Shown here piece by piece: positions 15,901 to 24,039 of a DNA stretch of 64,000 nucleotides (its first letter is position 1; each line of letters begins with the position of its first letter). The translations under genes and the position numbers were made by a program. The stretch spans positions 7,874,001 through 7,938,000 of the forward strand of contig NZ_CP109104.1 in NCBI RefSeq assembly GCF_035917675.1, given 5' to 3'. Origin of the DNA: Streptomyces sp. NBC_01775 (GTDB lineage Bacteria; Actinomycetota; Actinomycetes; Streptomycetales; Streptomycetaceae). A model generated the notes under the pieces. That model had not been told where the DNA came from. It did no database searches and saw nothing but the letters and a program-made list of their open reading frames with translations.

Positions 15901-17357
15901 TCGCTGATGCGGCGGGCCACGCTCTCCACGTCGGTGCCCAGCAGCGCGACCGCGCCGTGCTCCTCCCGGCCCCGGGCGTGCGGCAGCCAGCGCACCCACT
16001 CCCAGCTCTCACGCCCCGAGGACTCCGTGAGCACACACACCGTCAGATCGGCCGGGCTGTGCAGTGCCGCGGCCTGCGCGACCAGCCAGCGCCCGATGGA
16101 GCGGGGCAGCTCACCGCGCCCGGCCACCCCGAGGACGCCGTGGGTGCGCAGCGGGACGGAGACCGGTACGTCCGTGAGGCCGAGCGGCTCGGAGCGCCGG
16201 TGCTCCTGCTGGTTGGGGTCGGTCAGCTCCACCTCGGAGGGCAGGGTGCCGGTGCCGACGCGGAGCATCCCATGATCCTCGTCCTCCAGCCGCCGCTCCC
16301 ACAGGCGCTGGCCGGGGCCCGTGGCCGCGAGATACAGCTCGGCCGGGTCGGGGCAGGCCACGCGGCGGGCCGCCGTCTCCTCGGCCATGGCCCTGCGCAC
16401 CTGGTACTCGATGGAGACCTTGTGCTGTCCGTACTCGACGCGCATCCGACGGTAGGACTTCTTGCCGTGTTTGCGGTCGTAGAAGTGGTGGGTCAGCAGC
16501 GAGACGGGCGTCAGCACCGCCATGATCAGGTAGATCATGCTGCCCAGCAGCATCACCATGGCGACGGCGGCGGCCAGCGGCGCCAGCGCGACGACCCAGG
16601 GCAGCGGCCTGGCCTCCGACTGCTTGGGCCGGGTGGGCAGCTGGAACTTCGTCTTGCGCGGCGCGGGCGTGATGCGCGGCGGGCGGTTGTAGTCGAGGCC
16701 CGTGCCGTCCTGGGAGGGCTTGAGCGCGGTGTCGGGGAAGGACGGGGCGCGCAGCTCCAGCAGCGTGTGGCCCGCGGCGACGACGCTCCCGCGCCGCCAG
16801 ACCGTGGGCCCCTCGACCGGGCGGCCGTCCAGCGTCACGCTGCTGCCGAACGCCGGGTGCAGCGTCACCCCGCCGTCCACGGCGACGTCGACCTCGCAGG
16901 CGGACCGCGGCAGCGTCGTGTCCGCGGGCCGGATCCAGGCGTCGGGTCCGCTTCCGACGACGGCCACGCCCGGGCCCAGCCGGTGTACCCCGCCCGCGTC
17001 GGGCCCGCCGACGACCCGCACCTCGACAGTCCCCTGCGCCTCGGGCGGCGGGCACGCCTGTGGTGCGCCGACGGAGACCAGCACGCCGTCACGGACCGGT
17101 GACTCGGCCAACGGCAGCGCGGGATCGAGCCGGAAGCCGTTGATGTGCAGCGGCGGCGCCTGCCCGTCGGGGGCTTCGGCGCCGTTCGCCCCGGCCTTGC
17201 CGCCGTTCTTCGCAGCTCCGCCGCCGGGCGGCGGCACGCCCAGCCGGCGGGAGATCTCCCGTGCCACGGAACCGACCGGATCGTCGGGCTCCGCGTCCAC
17301 GAGAAGGTCCGCGCGGCGCTCTCGCACGGGGTCGATGGCGGTGAGTCGCAGTTCCAC
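12918..17357 (-). CDS. Type VII secretion FtsK/SpoIIIE ATPase with N-terminal FHA domain, EssC-like
   Basis: 1479 residues. GTG at 17357 was chosen because GGGGG lies 6 bases upstream; a longer frame begins at 17414. Order of parts: a beta-grasp-like N-terminus (about 1-100), a FHA domain (about 120-200, with DAWIRPADTTLPRSACEV), two adjoining TM helices (about 255-290), then three ATPase modules with Walker A near residue 670 (GTTGSGKSE), 1006 (GGPRSGRSTT) and 1304 (AGPPKSGRST). The first has a clear Walker B, LLIVVDEF. The later modules have GR in place of GK and look degenerate. FHA at the N-terminus is typical of firmicute EssC rather than mycobacterial EccC. It probably recognises and moves WXG-type substrates across the membrane. 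Confidence 0.88.
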   Translation of the reverse strand: MELRLTAIDPVRERRADLLVDAEPDDPVGSVAREISRRLGVPPPGGGAAKNGGKAGANGAEAPDGQAPPLHINGFRLDPALPLAESPVRDGVLVSVGAPQACPPPEAQGTVEVRVVGGPDAGGVHRLGPGVAVVGSGPDAWIRPADTTLPRSACEVDVAVDGGVTLHPAFGSSVTLDGRPVEGPTVWRRGSVVAAGHTLLELRAPSFPDTALKPSQDGTGLDYNRPPRITPAPRKTKFQLPTRPKQSEARPLPWVVALAPLAAAVAMVMLLGSMIYLIMAVLTPVSLLTHHFYDRKHGKKSYRRMRVEYGQHKVSIEYQVRRAMAEETAARRVACPDPAELYLAATGPGQRLWERRLEDEDHGMLRVGTGTLPSEVELTDPNQQEHRRSEPLGLTDVPVSVPLRTHGVLGVAGRGELPRSIGRWLVAQAAALHSPADLTVCVLTESSGRESWEWVRWLPHARGREEHGAVALLGTDVESVARRISELLATLGARQEAGREQGPGGERKWRGPSVLVVLDGSRKLRALPGLTQLLREGPRFGIHLVCLDADRSLLPEECHALVEEDHFGLLQVSQVGAEPVESVRPDCVSPAWCETLARAMAPVRDVSEKEAGALPDSCRLLDLLGLEPPSAAGVGARWAAGGRSTAAVIGESFDGPFSIDLVRDGPHGLVAGTTGSGKSELLQTLVASLAVANRPDAMNFVLVDYKGGAAFKGCEQLPHTVGMVTDLDSHLVERALLSLSAELRRRERVLEAAGVNDLENHILATRRDPSLKPLPRLLIVVDEFASMARELPDFVTGLVNIAQRGRSLGIHLILATQRPSGVVSPEIRANTNLRIALRVTDNAESQDVIDAPDSSLISKNTPGRALVRLGASSLLPFQSGRVGGRRPEAAVTAEPWAALVEWEGLGRPAPARPRPPGRSEDDPLTDLALLVESVNETATAMGFEEPYRPWLEPLEDLVTVAGLPGVEHRPHGDVQPAVFGVTDVPARQSRVPLALDLVDGDHLLLVGGPRSGRSTTLRTIAGSLAASSSPGDVHLYGVDCGSNALAPLAELPHCGGIVTRSQTDRLTRLLGRLHAEVSRRQQLLARTGVTGVAEQRATAATPQERLPWMVLLLDGWESYTAAFEAYDYGKLIDSMTQLFREGPSVGLRVVMTAGRSGLAGTVSSSFGDRLILRLADPNDYNTAGMAPRDVPSHLPPGRALKPGDDGVLESQIALLASDASGQAQVQALRDIATTAAETYGRPPRGLRPIRVDALPARATEREALALDPDFVPPSSMWALVGVGGDELAPVGVDLTQHGPGFVIAGPPKSGRSTALLSAARSLLRAGLPLVVITPKRSPLRELAGAPGVLGLLQDTSAAAELQEVLTRAAGERYAVVVDDAELVYDTPLDAVLESVVRTGVDGDHAVLAAGTTDTLTAQYRGFVKQSRRSRSGMLLSPQNNSDGELLSIRLPRTNSAGAPGRGLLVLSGDTMPVQAVTEA

Positions 17358-17415
17358 TGAAGTCCCCCGGGGCCTCGGCTCTGTGAACCGTTGAACCGAT
17401 GTGCTCTGCGGCAAT

Positions 17416-17435
17416 CATGCAACAACATGCAACAA
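17416..17435. promoter_or_regulatory. Tandem 10-bp repeat CATGCAACAA in a divergent promoter
   Basis: CATGCAACAA occurs twice head to tail (17416-17425, 17426-17435), enclosed by GCGGC (17408-17412) and its inverse GCCGC (17436-17440). It lies 59 bp upstream of the EssC-like GTG and 98 bp upstream of the rightward gene at 17533, so it could act on both. A regulator cannot be named. Confidence 0.4.
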
Positions 17436-17532
17436 GCCGCACCTTGCTCACAGTTCGACCTACGATTTAGGCAGCGCCGTGTACTGCGGGGACAGGCAGC
17501 GGCGACGGGGATGAACAAAGCAAGGGGGAAGC

Positions 17533-17838
17533 GTGAGCCAGCCCGCGGACAACCTGGTACCGAGCCCGATCAGGGCCGACCTCGAACTCCTTCGGGACGA
17601 TGTGGTGCTCCAGCAGGAGACCATCGCCGGCGCGCTGGACCGTGCCGCGCAGGACATGGGGGAGGGGGGAGTCTGGGAGGGCCCGACGGCCGAGATCTTC
17701 GGCGCCGAGGTCGAGGGCCGCAAGACCGACGTGCACCGGCTCGCGGACGAGGTGCTCGCAGCGGTGGACGCCCAACTGAGCGTCACACCCGAGGAGATCC
17801 CGCTGAGTGATGCCCGGGCCTACCGGAAGATGATCTGA
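17533..17838 (+). CDS. Small WXG-like helical protein, probable type VII secretion partner
   Basis: 101 residues, GTG start with GGGGGAA 3 bases upstream. Mostly helical and acidic: a first helix (SPIRADLELLRDDVVLQQET, DRAAQDMGEGG), then VWEG, which resembles a W-x-G turn near residue 48, and a second long helix. The C-terminal SDARAYRKMI is short and polar. It precedes a 670-residue protein by 19 bp and lies next to the EssC-like gene, an arrangement like the small helical partners of large type VII substrates. The exact family is not recognised. Confidence 0.65.
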   Translation: MSQPADNLVPSPIRADLELLRDDVVLQQETIAGALDRAAQDMGEGGVWEGPTAEIFGAEVEGRKTDVHRLADEVLAAVDAQLSVTPEEIPLSDARAYRKMI

Positions 17839-17857
17839 GGACGAAGGGGGACATCTG

Positions 17858-19870
17858 GTGACTGAACCAGACGGCGGGTACGGGTCGAGCTGTTTCAGCG
17901 GTATCGACCCCGGCCGGCTCAACACGATGATCAGTTCGCTGGACGGGGCCGTGGAGTCGCTGGGCGGCGCCCAGGCATCCTGGGTCAACCGGTTCTCCGC
18001 ACTCGGGGTCGACACCGGGGCGCTCACCAGCCTCGGCGGCATCAGCTCCTGGGTGGAGGGCCAGCTGCCCATGCTCAAGCGGCGCTTCGACCTCGCGGTG
18101 GCCATCGAGCAGAACGCCCCGGACCCGAACCGGACCATGGTCCAGATCCCGGACACGCTCATGTCGCTGGAGGAGGCCCAGCGCAAGGGCAGGGAGCTGG
18201 CAGCGCGGCTGAACAACATCGACACCGTCGACCAGGCCGGCGCCGAGGAGATCCACGACATCGCCGAGGACCTGGCCCCCTACATCAACGACCCGGAGGT
18301 GGCCGCCGCCTTCTTCGCCGGGCTCGGCGAGAACAAGCTGGGGATACTGCCCGATCTGATGGCCCAGTCGGGCAGCACCACGGGAGCCGAGGACCTGGAG
18401 ACCTTCAGCCGCGCGCTGGGCACGGCGGTCAGCGCCGAGTACCTGGCGACGCCCGGGTTCGACCAGGTCGAGGAGATGCTGCTCGCCCCCTCGGAGTACC
18501 CGTCGGACGCGTGGAGCCGCCTCGCGCTGCTCCAGTACGGCCACTTTCCCACCGAATTCATCGAGACCGCCGCGGAGAACCTCGCCCTCGACGACTTCGC
18601 CAAGGATCCGGACAGCACCGACTGGCGTGGCGGCTTTGGCACGTTGGCGTCCTCGCTCGGCCTGTCCGAGGACAATGTCGCGCTCGCCCTCAACCTGCTG
18701 GGCAAGGACTCCATCGCCGCTCGCAACGTGCTGTGGGGCATGCACCCGGGCAGCTACACGGAGGCCTTCGGCCAGTTCACCGACTACGCGGCCGGCCACG
18801 GCACGGGCGACGACGTGGCCGACGCGCTGGGCCGCGCCATGGAGTCCGGCTCCGGCGTGGGCACCGAACAGCCTGGCCAGCACAGCCCCGGCGCGGCCCA
18901 GTTCGCGTTCGAGACCATGGTCTTCATGGGGGACAAGGGCAAGGACACCCCGTGGAGCATGAAGGACTCCATGGCCAACCTCGCCGCCTCCTACATCCAC
19001 GAGATGGCCACCGGCGCCCGCACCGAGGACGCCACGTACCGCGAATCCAGCCAGCAGGAGCCGCCCAACTTCACGGAGCTGCCCGGCATCAACCCGTCGT
19101 TCTTCCTCAGCCCGGGGGACACCGAGCAGTTCCTGACGACGTTCGCCGACAGCGACGAGGCGACCGACACCTTCGACATCGCGGCCGGGGCCTTCAGCGA
19201 GGAGGCCATCAGGGGAGCGGCGCAGATCGACGCCGACGCGGTGCTGGCCGGAGAGTCCGACCCCGACCAGATGTCCCGGGTCGCCGGGGCCTTCGGTGCC
19301 CTCGCGGGCGCCGAATACCGCGCGGAGGTCGCCGCGGGCAAGGACATGGACGAGCAGGAGGAGGCCGTCCGCGGGGTCTTCAAGGACATCTTCATGCTGG
19401 GCCTCGACGAGGTGCCCTTCGCCTCCAAGGTCGGCGAGTACTCGTGGAAGGCGGCGAAGTTCATGATCGGCAAGGGCGCCGACTCCTGGGTCGAGGGGGA
19501 CGAGGAGAACTCTCACGAGAAGCAGATGGCCGCGCCGTACGCGAACTACGACCGGATGCAGCGCTTCGACATGACGAAGTACCTCTACGAGGCCGGCTAT
19601 CCGGTAGAGCCCCCGCCGCCCGCGGAGTGCCTCAACCAGGACGGCACGCTCAAGTCCTACGACCAGCTCCGCGAGGAGGCCGAGACGGAGGCTCAGGCGT
19701 CCAACGGCGACCCCAACGCCGTCTTCCAGGGCAAGCTCCAGGCCCTCACCGACTGGTCGGACTCGACGGCCGAGAACGACGGCGACACCTTCGACCACAA
19801 GGTCGATGTGGCAGCCGGCGCCGCCGGCGGAACCACGGGGGCGGCGAACCCGCCGGACGGGCCCCGGTAG
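17858..19870 (+). CDS. Large acidic protein, putative type VII secretion substrate
   Basis: 670 residues, GTG start with GGGGGA 6 bases upstream. No signal peptide or TM helix. The first 110 residues read as a helical hairpin of the WXG type (LNTMISSLDGAVESLGGAQA, then SWVNRFSALGVDTGALTSL). The long middle is helical and repetitive in feel, with no recognised catalytic motif. The C-terminus is acidic and ends in a Gly/Ala/Pro-rich tail. It follows the small WXG-like gene by 19 bp and faces the FN3/kinase operon across a strong terminator. Context suggests a secreted or envelope protein handled by the EssC-like ATPase. I recall similar proteins only as uncharacterised actinobacterial families. 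Confidence 0.6.
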   Translation: MTEPDGGYGSSCFSGIDPGRLNTMISSLDGAVESLGGAQASWVNRFSALGVDTGALTSLGGISSWVEGQLPMLKRRFDLAVAIEQNAPDPNRTMVQIPDTLMSLEEAQRKGRELAARLNNIDTVDQAGAEEIHDIAEDLAPYINDPEVAAAFFAGLGENKLGILPDLMAQSGSTTGAEDLETFSRALGTAVSAEYLATPGFDQVEEMLLAPSEYPSDAWSRLALLQYGHFPTEFIETAAENLALDDFAKDPDSTDWRGGFGTLASSLGLSEDNVALALNLLGKDSIAARNVLWGMHPGSYTEAFGQFTDYAAGHGTGDDVADALGRAMESGSGVGTEQPGQHSPGAAQFAFETMVFMGDKGKDTPWSMKDSMANLAASYIHEMATGARTEDATYRESSQQEPPNFTELPGINPSFFLSPGDTEQFLTTFADSDEATDTFDIAAGAFSEEAIRGAAQIDADAVLAGESDPDQMSRVAGAFGALAGAEYRAEVAAGKDMDEQEEAVRGVFKDIFMLGLDEVPFASKVGEYSWKAAKFMIGKGADSWVEGDEENSHEKQMAAPYANYDRMQRFDMTKYLYEAGYPVEPPPPAECLNQDGTLKSYDQLREEAETEAQASNGDPNAVFQGKLQALTDWSDSTAENDGDTFDHKVDVAAGAAGGTTGAANPPDGPR

Positions 19871-19876
19871 GACCCC

Positions 19877-19916
19877 TCGGGTATCCCCGGGCCCGCACGG
19901 GCCCGGGGATACCCGA
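19877..19916. terminator. Strong bidirectional terminator hairpin, 19-bp perfect stem
   Basis: Arms 19877-19895 (begins TCGGGTATCCCC) and 19898-19916 are exact inverse copies with a two-base centre. It lies between the convergent 17858 and 19976 genes. No T-run follows, but the stem is unusually stable. Confidence 0.85.
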
Positions 19917-19975
19917 AGTGCCCCGGGGCCCCTCCGAAGGTCCGGGGACCTCCCGAAGTGAGGGCCCCCGAACGC

Positions 19976-21526
19976 TCAGCCGGACGGCGCCGGGGACTCA
20001 GGGGTGGGGCTCGACCCGCCGCCCTGCTCCTTCTTCCCACCGCACACCGTCTCCGCCGCCGCCAGCCCCACGCTGCCGTCGGCGGTCTGCACCAGCGACG
20101 TCACCACGTAACAGGTGTCGGGCCTCGCCGCCGACGCGCTGAAGACGACGCTCGGCTCGTCCGCGCCCGTGTTCTTCACCTTCAGCGGCTCGCCGTCGGG
20201 TGTCTGCGCCGCGACGGCGTACCCGTAGACCGGCTGCGCCTTCTTCGGGGGACTCCAGGCCACCTGGACCTGTTCGCCGACGCGGTTGACGCTGATCCGC
20301 TGCGCCTGGAACGCGGGCAACTGCCCCTTCGGCAGGGGATGGGCCGAGCGCTGATCGCCCTTGGGACGGTCGCGCGCTGCCTTGGCGTCCTCGGAGGTGT
20401 TCGCGGCGCGGACCAGGAACAGCGCCAGCACGGCGCCGCCGACCAGCAGCAGCGCGCTCGACGCCGCGACCAGCCGGTTGCGGTTGCGGCGGCGCCGCGC
20501 GACCGCCTCCTCCGAGTCGGGGTCCTCGTCGGTCTCCGGCGGCGGCTCGGTCAGCGCGTCGTCGGCCGGATCCCAGCCCGGCGGCGGGGTCTCCGGCTCC
20601 GGCTCCGGCTGGAGATCGGGAACCCGCGAGGCGCAGGAGACCGGCAGCAGGGTCCGCAGGATCCGGTGCACCTCGGTCAGCGGCGGGCGGCCCTCCGGGT
20701 GCGGTGCCATCATCCGGTGCAGCAGCACGAGCAGCGGCTCGGGCACATCGTGCCGCTCCGGGCGCGGCACCCCGCCCTTGAGGACCTGCTCGTACACGGC
20801 GGCCGGCCCCCGGCGCGCCGCCTCCGCGTGCGCGGGCTCCCCGGCGAGGAGGGCGTAGAGCGTGGCGCCCAGGGCGTAGACGTCGGCCGCGGGGCCCGGG
20901 GCCTCCCAGCCGAACAACTCCCGTGCCGTGTACGCCGGGTCGAAGACCGCGCCCGTGTCCGGCGCGGCGCGCTGGAGGACCCGGCCCACCGCGTGGTCGG
21001 CGAGCAGGGCACCGCCCCCGTCGTCGTAGAGAATGTTGGCGGGGCGCACATCCAGGTGCAGCACCCCGGCGAGGTGCGAGGAGTGCAGCGCGAGCGCCAG
21101 CCGTATGCCGGCCACCAGGACGTCCTCGACGGACATGGCTCCGGAGGCGGCCAGCCTGGCCGCCGCGCTGCCGCCGGGGCACAACCGCTCGATCAGGTAG
21201 AGCTGTCCGGCACCGGTGAAGCCCGCGTCCTCGACGGTGACGGCACACGGGTGCTTGGCGGCGGCACCGGCCGCCAGCAGCTCGGAGTGCGCCGCCAGCC
21301 GCCGCGCGCCGTCCTGGACGACGGGCAGGAGCACCTTGACGACGAGGTCACGCGCCGAGGACTCCTCCCGGCACAGCACGGCGGTGGAGTGCCGGCCGGT
21401 GCCCAGCACCCGTTGGGCGCGGTAGCCGTCCGGCAGCGCGGGAAGCGTGGGCGGGGGGAGGTCGGGGGCGCTCGCCGCGACTCCGTCGTCCGCCCGGGGG
21501 CCGCCCCAGCTCGGGTTCCCGTTCAC
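19976..21526 (-). CDS. Membrane Ser/Thr-kinase-like protein (degenerate active site) with C-terminal FN3 domain
   Basis: 516 residues, GTG start with AGGTGAG upstream. Kinase-like domain at about 34-260: Gly loop LGTGRHS (41-47), Lys64 in LVVKVL, catalytic loop HLDVRPAN (157-164) instead of HRDxKxxN, and LADH (175-178) where DFG is expected. The Asp residues are kept, but the HRD Arg, the loop Lys and the DFG Gly are changed, so activity is doubtful. A single TM segment follows (around 350-370) and then an extracellular fibronectin III domain up to the C-terminus. The start overlaps the end of the TgpA-like gene (GTGA), so it is the last gene of the minus-strand operon. It may sense the wall or regulate the neighbouring secretion machinery. 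Confidence 0.78.
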   Translation of the reverse strand: MNGNPSWGGPRADDGVAASAPDLPPPTLPALPDGYRAQRVLGTGRHSTAVLCREESSARDLVVKVLLPVVQDGARRLAAHSELLAAGAAAKHPCAVTVEDAGFTGAGQLYLIERLCPGGSAAARLAASGAMSVEDVLVAGIRLALALHSSHLAGVLHLDVRPANILYDDGGGALLADHAVGRVLQRAAPDTGAVFDPAYTARELFGWEAPGPAADVYALGATLYALLAGEPAHAEAARRGPAAVYEQVLKGGVPRPERHDVPEPLLVLLHRMMAPHPEGRPPLTEVHRILRTLLPVSCASRVPDLQPEPEPETPPPGWDPADDALTEPPPETDEDPDSEEAVARRRRNRNRLVAASSALLLVGGAVLALFLVRAANTSEDAKAARDRPKGDQRSAHPLPKGQLPAFQAQRISVNRVGEQVQVAWSPPKKAQPVYGYAVAAQTPDGEPLKVKNTGADEPSVVFSASAARPDTCYVVTSLVQTADGSVGLAAAETVCGGKKEQGGGSSPTPESPAPSG

Positions 21527-24039
21527 GGACTCTCACCTCTGTGACGTAGCTGGCGGAGCAGGGTGCGCGGATGCAGCGCCCTGCGGACCCGGGCCCGGCG
21601 TGGCACCGAGCGCAACACGACTTCTTCGACGGCGTCGCAGTGTCGCCAGGCGGCGTCGGCCGCCGCGCTGTCGGGCACGCGCCCCCCGTAGTCGACCTCG
21701 TTCACCAGCCGGGCGAGCGCGGGAAGTTGGTCGCTGCCGACGCCGCCGACCCGCTCGGTGCCGAAGGCCGCCACCTCCGTCGCGGTGTGGGCCGCGGTGG
21801 CGGGCAGCCCGATCTCGGTGAGGCGGTCGACGATCTGCCGCCACGCGCCGAGCACGCGCTGCCCCGGATCGCGTGCCCCCCGGCGTCTGCTGCGCCTGCG
21901 GTAGGGCATCCAGGCCGCGAACAGGCAGTAGGCCGCTGCCAGGAGCAGCACCGCGAGCGGGGCGTAGACCCAGGCGGGCAGTCCGCCTCCGGTGCCGGAG
22001 GCCGCGTCCTGACTGTCGCTCTTCTTGTCGCTGTCCTTCTGCTTCGGCGGCACGGAGGGACGGGGCTGCTCGGCCGCGTCCCGGTCCGCCTTCTCCCGCT
22101 TCTTGGGCTGGCCCGCGGGCGGCACCGAGGAGCGGTCCTTCGACGCCTGTCCGGGGGTGGGGTAGAACGGCACCCAGCCGATGCCCTTGAACCTCACCTC
22201 GGGCCAGGCGAGCGCGTCCCGCCCGGTCACCTGCCGGGTCCCGGCCGCCTTGCCCTTCCCGCCGTCCTTCGCCTCTCCCGGACGGAAGCCGACCGTGACC
22301 CGAGTGGGCAGCCCCAGCGAACGGGCCATGACGGCGAAGGCGGCGGCGAACTGCTCGGAGGTGCCGTGCTTGCCGGTGGTGAGGAAGAACTCCAGGTTGC
22401 GGTAGGCGTGTCCGGGCACGGACTTGGGGTCGTAGCGGTAGCGCTCGCGCAGCCAGGCCGCCAGCCGGGTCGCCTGCTGATACGGGTAGCTGCTGCCGGC
22501 CGTCGCCGTGGCGGCCAGCTTCGTGAACGTCTTGAACGAGGCGATCGGCTTTCCCGCCGCGTCGGTGCGCGGCAGGCTGGTGTACCGGCCGCCGGGCGCC
22601 GCCGCGTACTGGAGGCGCTTGACGTCGTACACCGGCTCCTGGGACACGGCGGTGTACGACAGCCCGGAGTTGACCTCGGTGCCGGTGGCCCCGCCGGCGC
22701 CCGTCGCCACGACGCCGCCGGCCGGGTCGACGACGAGATTCTCGCTGTCCTTGGCGTCCTTGCCGTCCTTGGTCTGTCCGTTCTTGTCCTGCCCGGCTTT
22801 GCCGCCGCGCACCGAGGTGACCGACGCGGGCCGGTCGGCGGCGGGCAGCCACATGCCGGGCAGGCCCTGAAGGGTGAACTTCTGCTCGACGCGCCGCGTG
22901 CGCCCCGGATCGGCGCCCGGCTCGGGCGGCACGCGCCCTCCCGAGCGGGCCAGTTCGGCACCGGAGGTCCACTTGACGCCGTCGTACCTGTCCAGGACGG
23001 CGAGCCGCCAGTTGTGGCCGCCGGGGGCGCGGACGGTGAACAGCCGCGTCTCGGGGCGCTGGAGCCAGGCGGGGACCTGGTCGAGCGGGCTGGTGCTCTG
23101 CGGGTGCACGGTCGGCGGCTTCACCTGGTGGCGCAGATCGTACGGTTCGCGCGTGTCCAGCCCCGGCAGCCGGGGGCCCAGCAGGGCCGCGGCGAGCGCG
23201 AGGACGGCGATCACGGGCAGGCCACCGGCCAGCGTCCGCACGGCACTTCGCCGCGCCGAGGGGGAGCGCAGCAGCACGAGCAGCGCCGCACAGGCGACCA
23301 GGCCCACGGCGGCCGGCCGGTTGGTGCCGGGCCCGTCGGCGCCCAGCACCAGCGGGAAACCGAAGGCCAGCACCGGCGGCAGGGCGGGCAGCAGCGGCCC
23401 GCGGGTGCGCAGCGCCAGCTCGGTGGCGGTCAGCGACGCCAGCCACACCACCGCGTGCGGCAGGACGAGGAAGTCGGGCCCGGTGGGCGCCGGGAGGATC
23501 GTGGTGAGGATCGCGTGCGGCGAATCCAGCAGCGCCGACCAGGACTCGGCCACCGCGCCGCCCGTCGGCAGCCCCCCTCCCGTGCTCCGGAACAGCGTCG
23601 CGCACGCCACGACCAGCCAGGCCACGGCGCCGAGCACCAGCGAGGGCCACAGCGGTGCCGGGCGCCCCTTGCGGCTCTGGAGCAGCAGCAGCCCCGTGGA
23701 CAGGGCCATCGGGACGAGCACGGCGACCGGCACCACGGGCACGAGGGCGCCGGTGCCGAAGACCCGGTGGAAGCCCAGACCGCAGCTCGCCACCAGCCCG
23801 GCGACCGGCAGCAGCGACCACAGCCGCCGGGCCCGCGAGAGGGGACGCCGTGCTGAGGCGGCCGAGGTGGCGGGACCGCCGCCCGCGCCGGGTCCGCCGT
23901 CGGAGCTGTCAGGAGGCCCGACGGGACGGGGGGAGGAGGCGGAGCCGGGTGCCGCCGGGCGGGGCGGTGCCCACGACGGGCCGTCGTAGGTGGCGGGACG
24001 CTGCCCGGGAAGCGCTGTGGCGCGCGGGCTGGTACTCAT
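21523..24039 (-). CDS. TgpA/DUF3488-type membrane protein with transglutaminase-like domain lacking the catalytic triad
   Basis: 838 residues. ATG at 24039 has GGGAGG 7 bases upstream and overlaps the DUF58 stop by four bases. The first 270 residues hold a Pro-rich start and several TM helices; a large periplasmic part follows; one more TM lies near residue 730, then a cytoplasmic tail. The transglutaminase-like core is recognisable, but in my reading the usual Cys of GxCEQFA is Ser (HGTSEQFAAAFAVMARSLG), the HAW motif is LAW, and the FDPTP Asp is Tyr (FYPTP). It is therefore probably not an enzyme. TgpA, DUF58 and MoxR often occur together in bacteria, and their complex is poorly understood. 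Confidence 0.8.
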   Translation of the reverse strand: MSTSPRATALPGQRPATYDGPSWAPPRPAAPGSASSPRPVGPPDSSDGGPGAGGGPATSAASARRPLSRARRLWSLLPVAGLVASCGLGFHRVFGTGALVPVVPVAVLVPMALSTGLLLLQSRKGRPAPLWPSLVLGAVAWLVVACATLFRSTGGGLPTGGAVAESWSALLDSPHAILTTILPAPTGPDFLVLPHAVVWLASLTATELALRTRGPLLPALPPVLAFGFPLVLGADGPGTNRPAAVGLVACAALLVLLRSPSARRSAVRTLAGGLPVIAVLALAAALLGPRLPGLDTREPYDLRHQVKPPTVHPQSTSPLDQVPAWLQRPETRLFTVRAPGGHNWRLAVLDRYDGVKWTSGAELARSGGRVPPEPGADPGRTRRVEQKFTLQGLPGMWLPAADRPASVTSVRGGKAGQDKNGQTKDGKDAKDSENLVVDPAGGVVATGAGGATGTEVNSGLSYTAVSQEPVYDVKRLQYAAAPGGRYTSLPRTDAAGKPIASFKTFTKLAATATAGSSYPYQQATRLAAWLRERYRYDPKSVPGHAYRNLEFFLTTGKHGTSEQFAAAFAVMARSLGLPTRVTVGFRPGEAKDGGKGKAAGTRQVTGRDALAWPEVRFKGIGWVPFYPTPGQASKDRSSVPPAGQPKKREKADRDAAEQPRPSVPPKQKDSDKKSDSQDAASGTGGGLPAWVYAPLAVLLLAAAYCLFAAWMPYRRRSRRRGARDPGQRVLGAWRQIVDRLTEIGLPATAAHTATEVAAFGTERVGGVGSDQLPALARLVNEVDYGGRVPDSAAADAAWRHCDAVEEVVLRSVPRRARVRRALHPRTLLRQLRHRGESP

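Noticed and set aside
13146..17102. Long plus-strand frames opposite the EssC-like gene
   Set aside because: They lie wholly inside a gene with FHA and Walker motifs, and their translations are Arg/Gly/Pro-rich without any domain.
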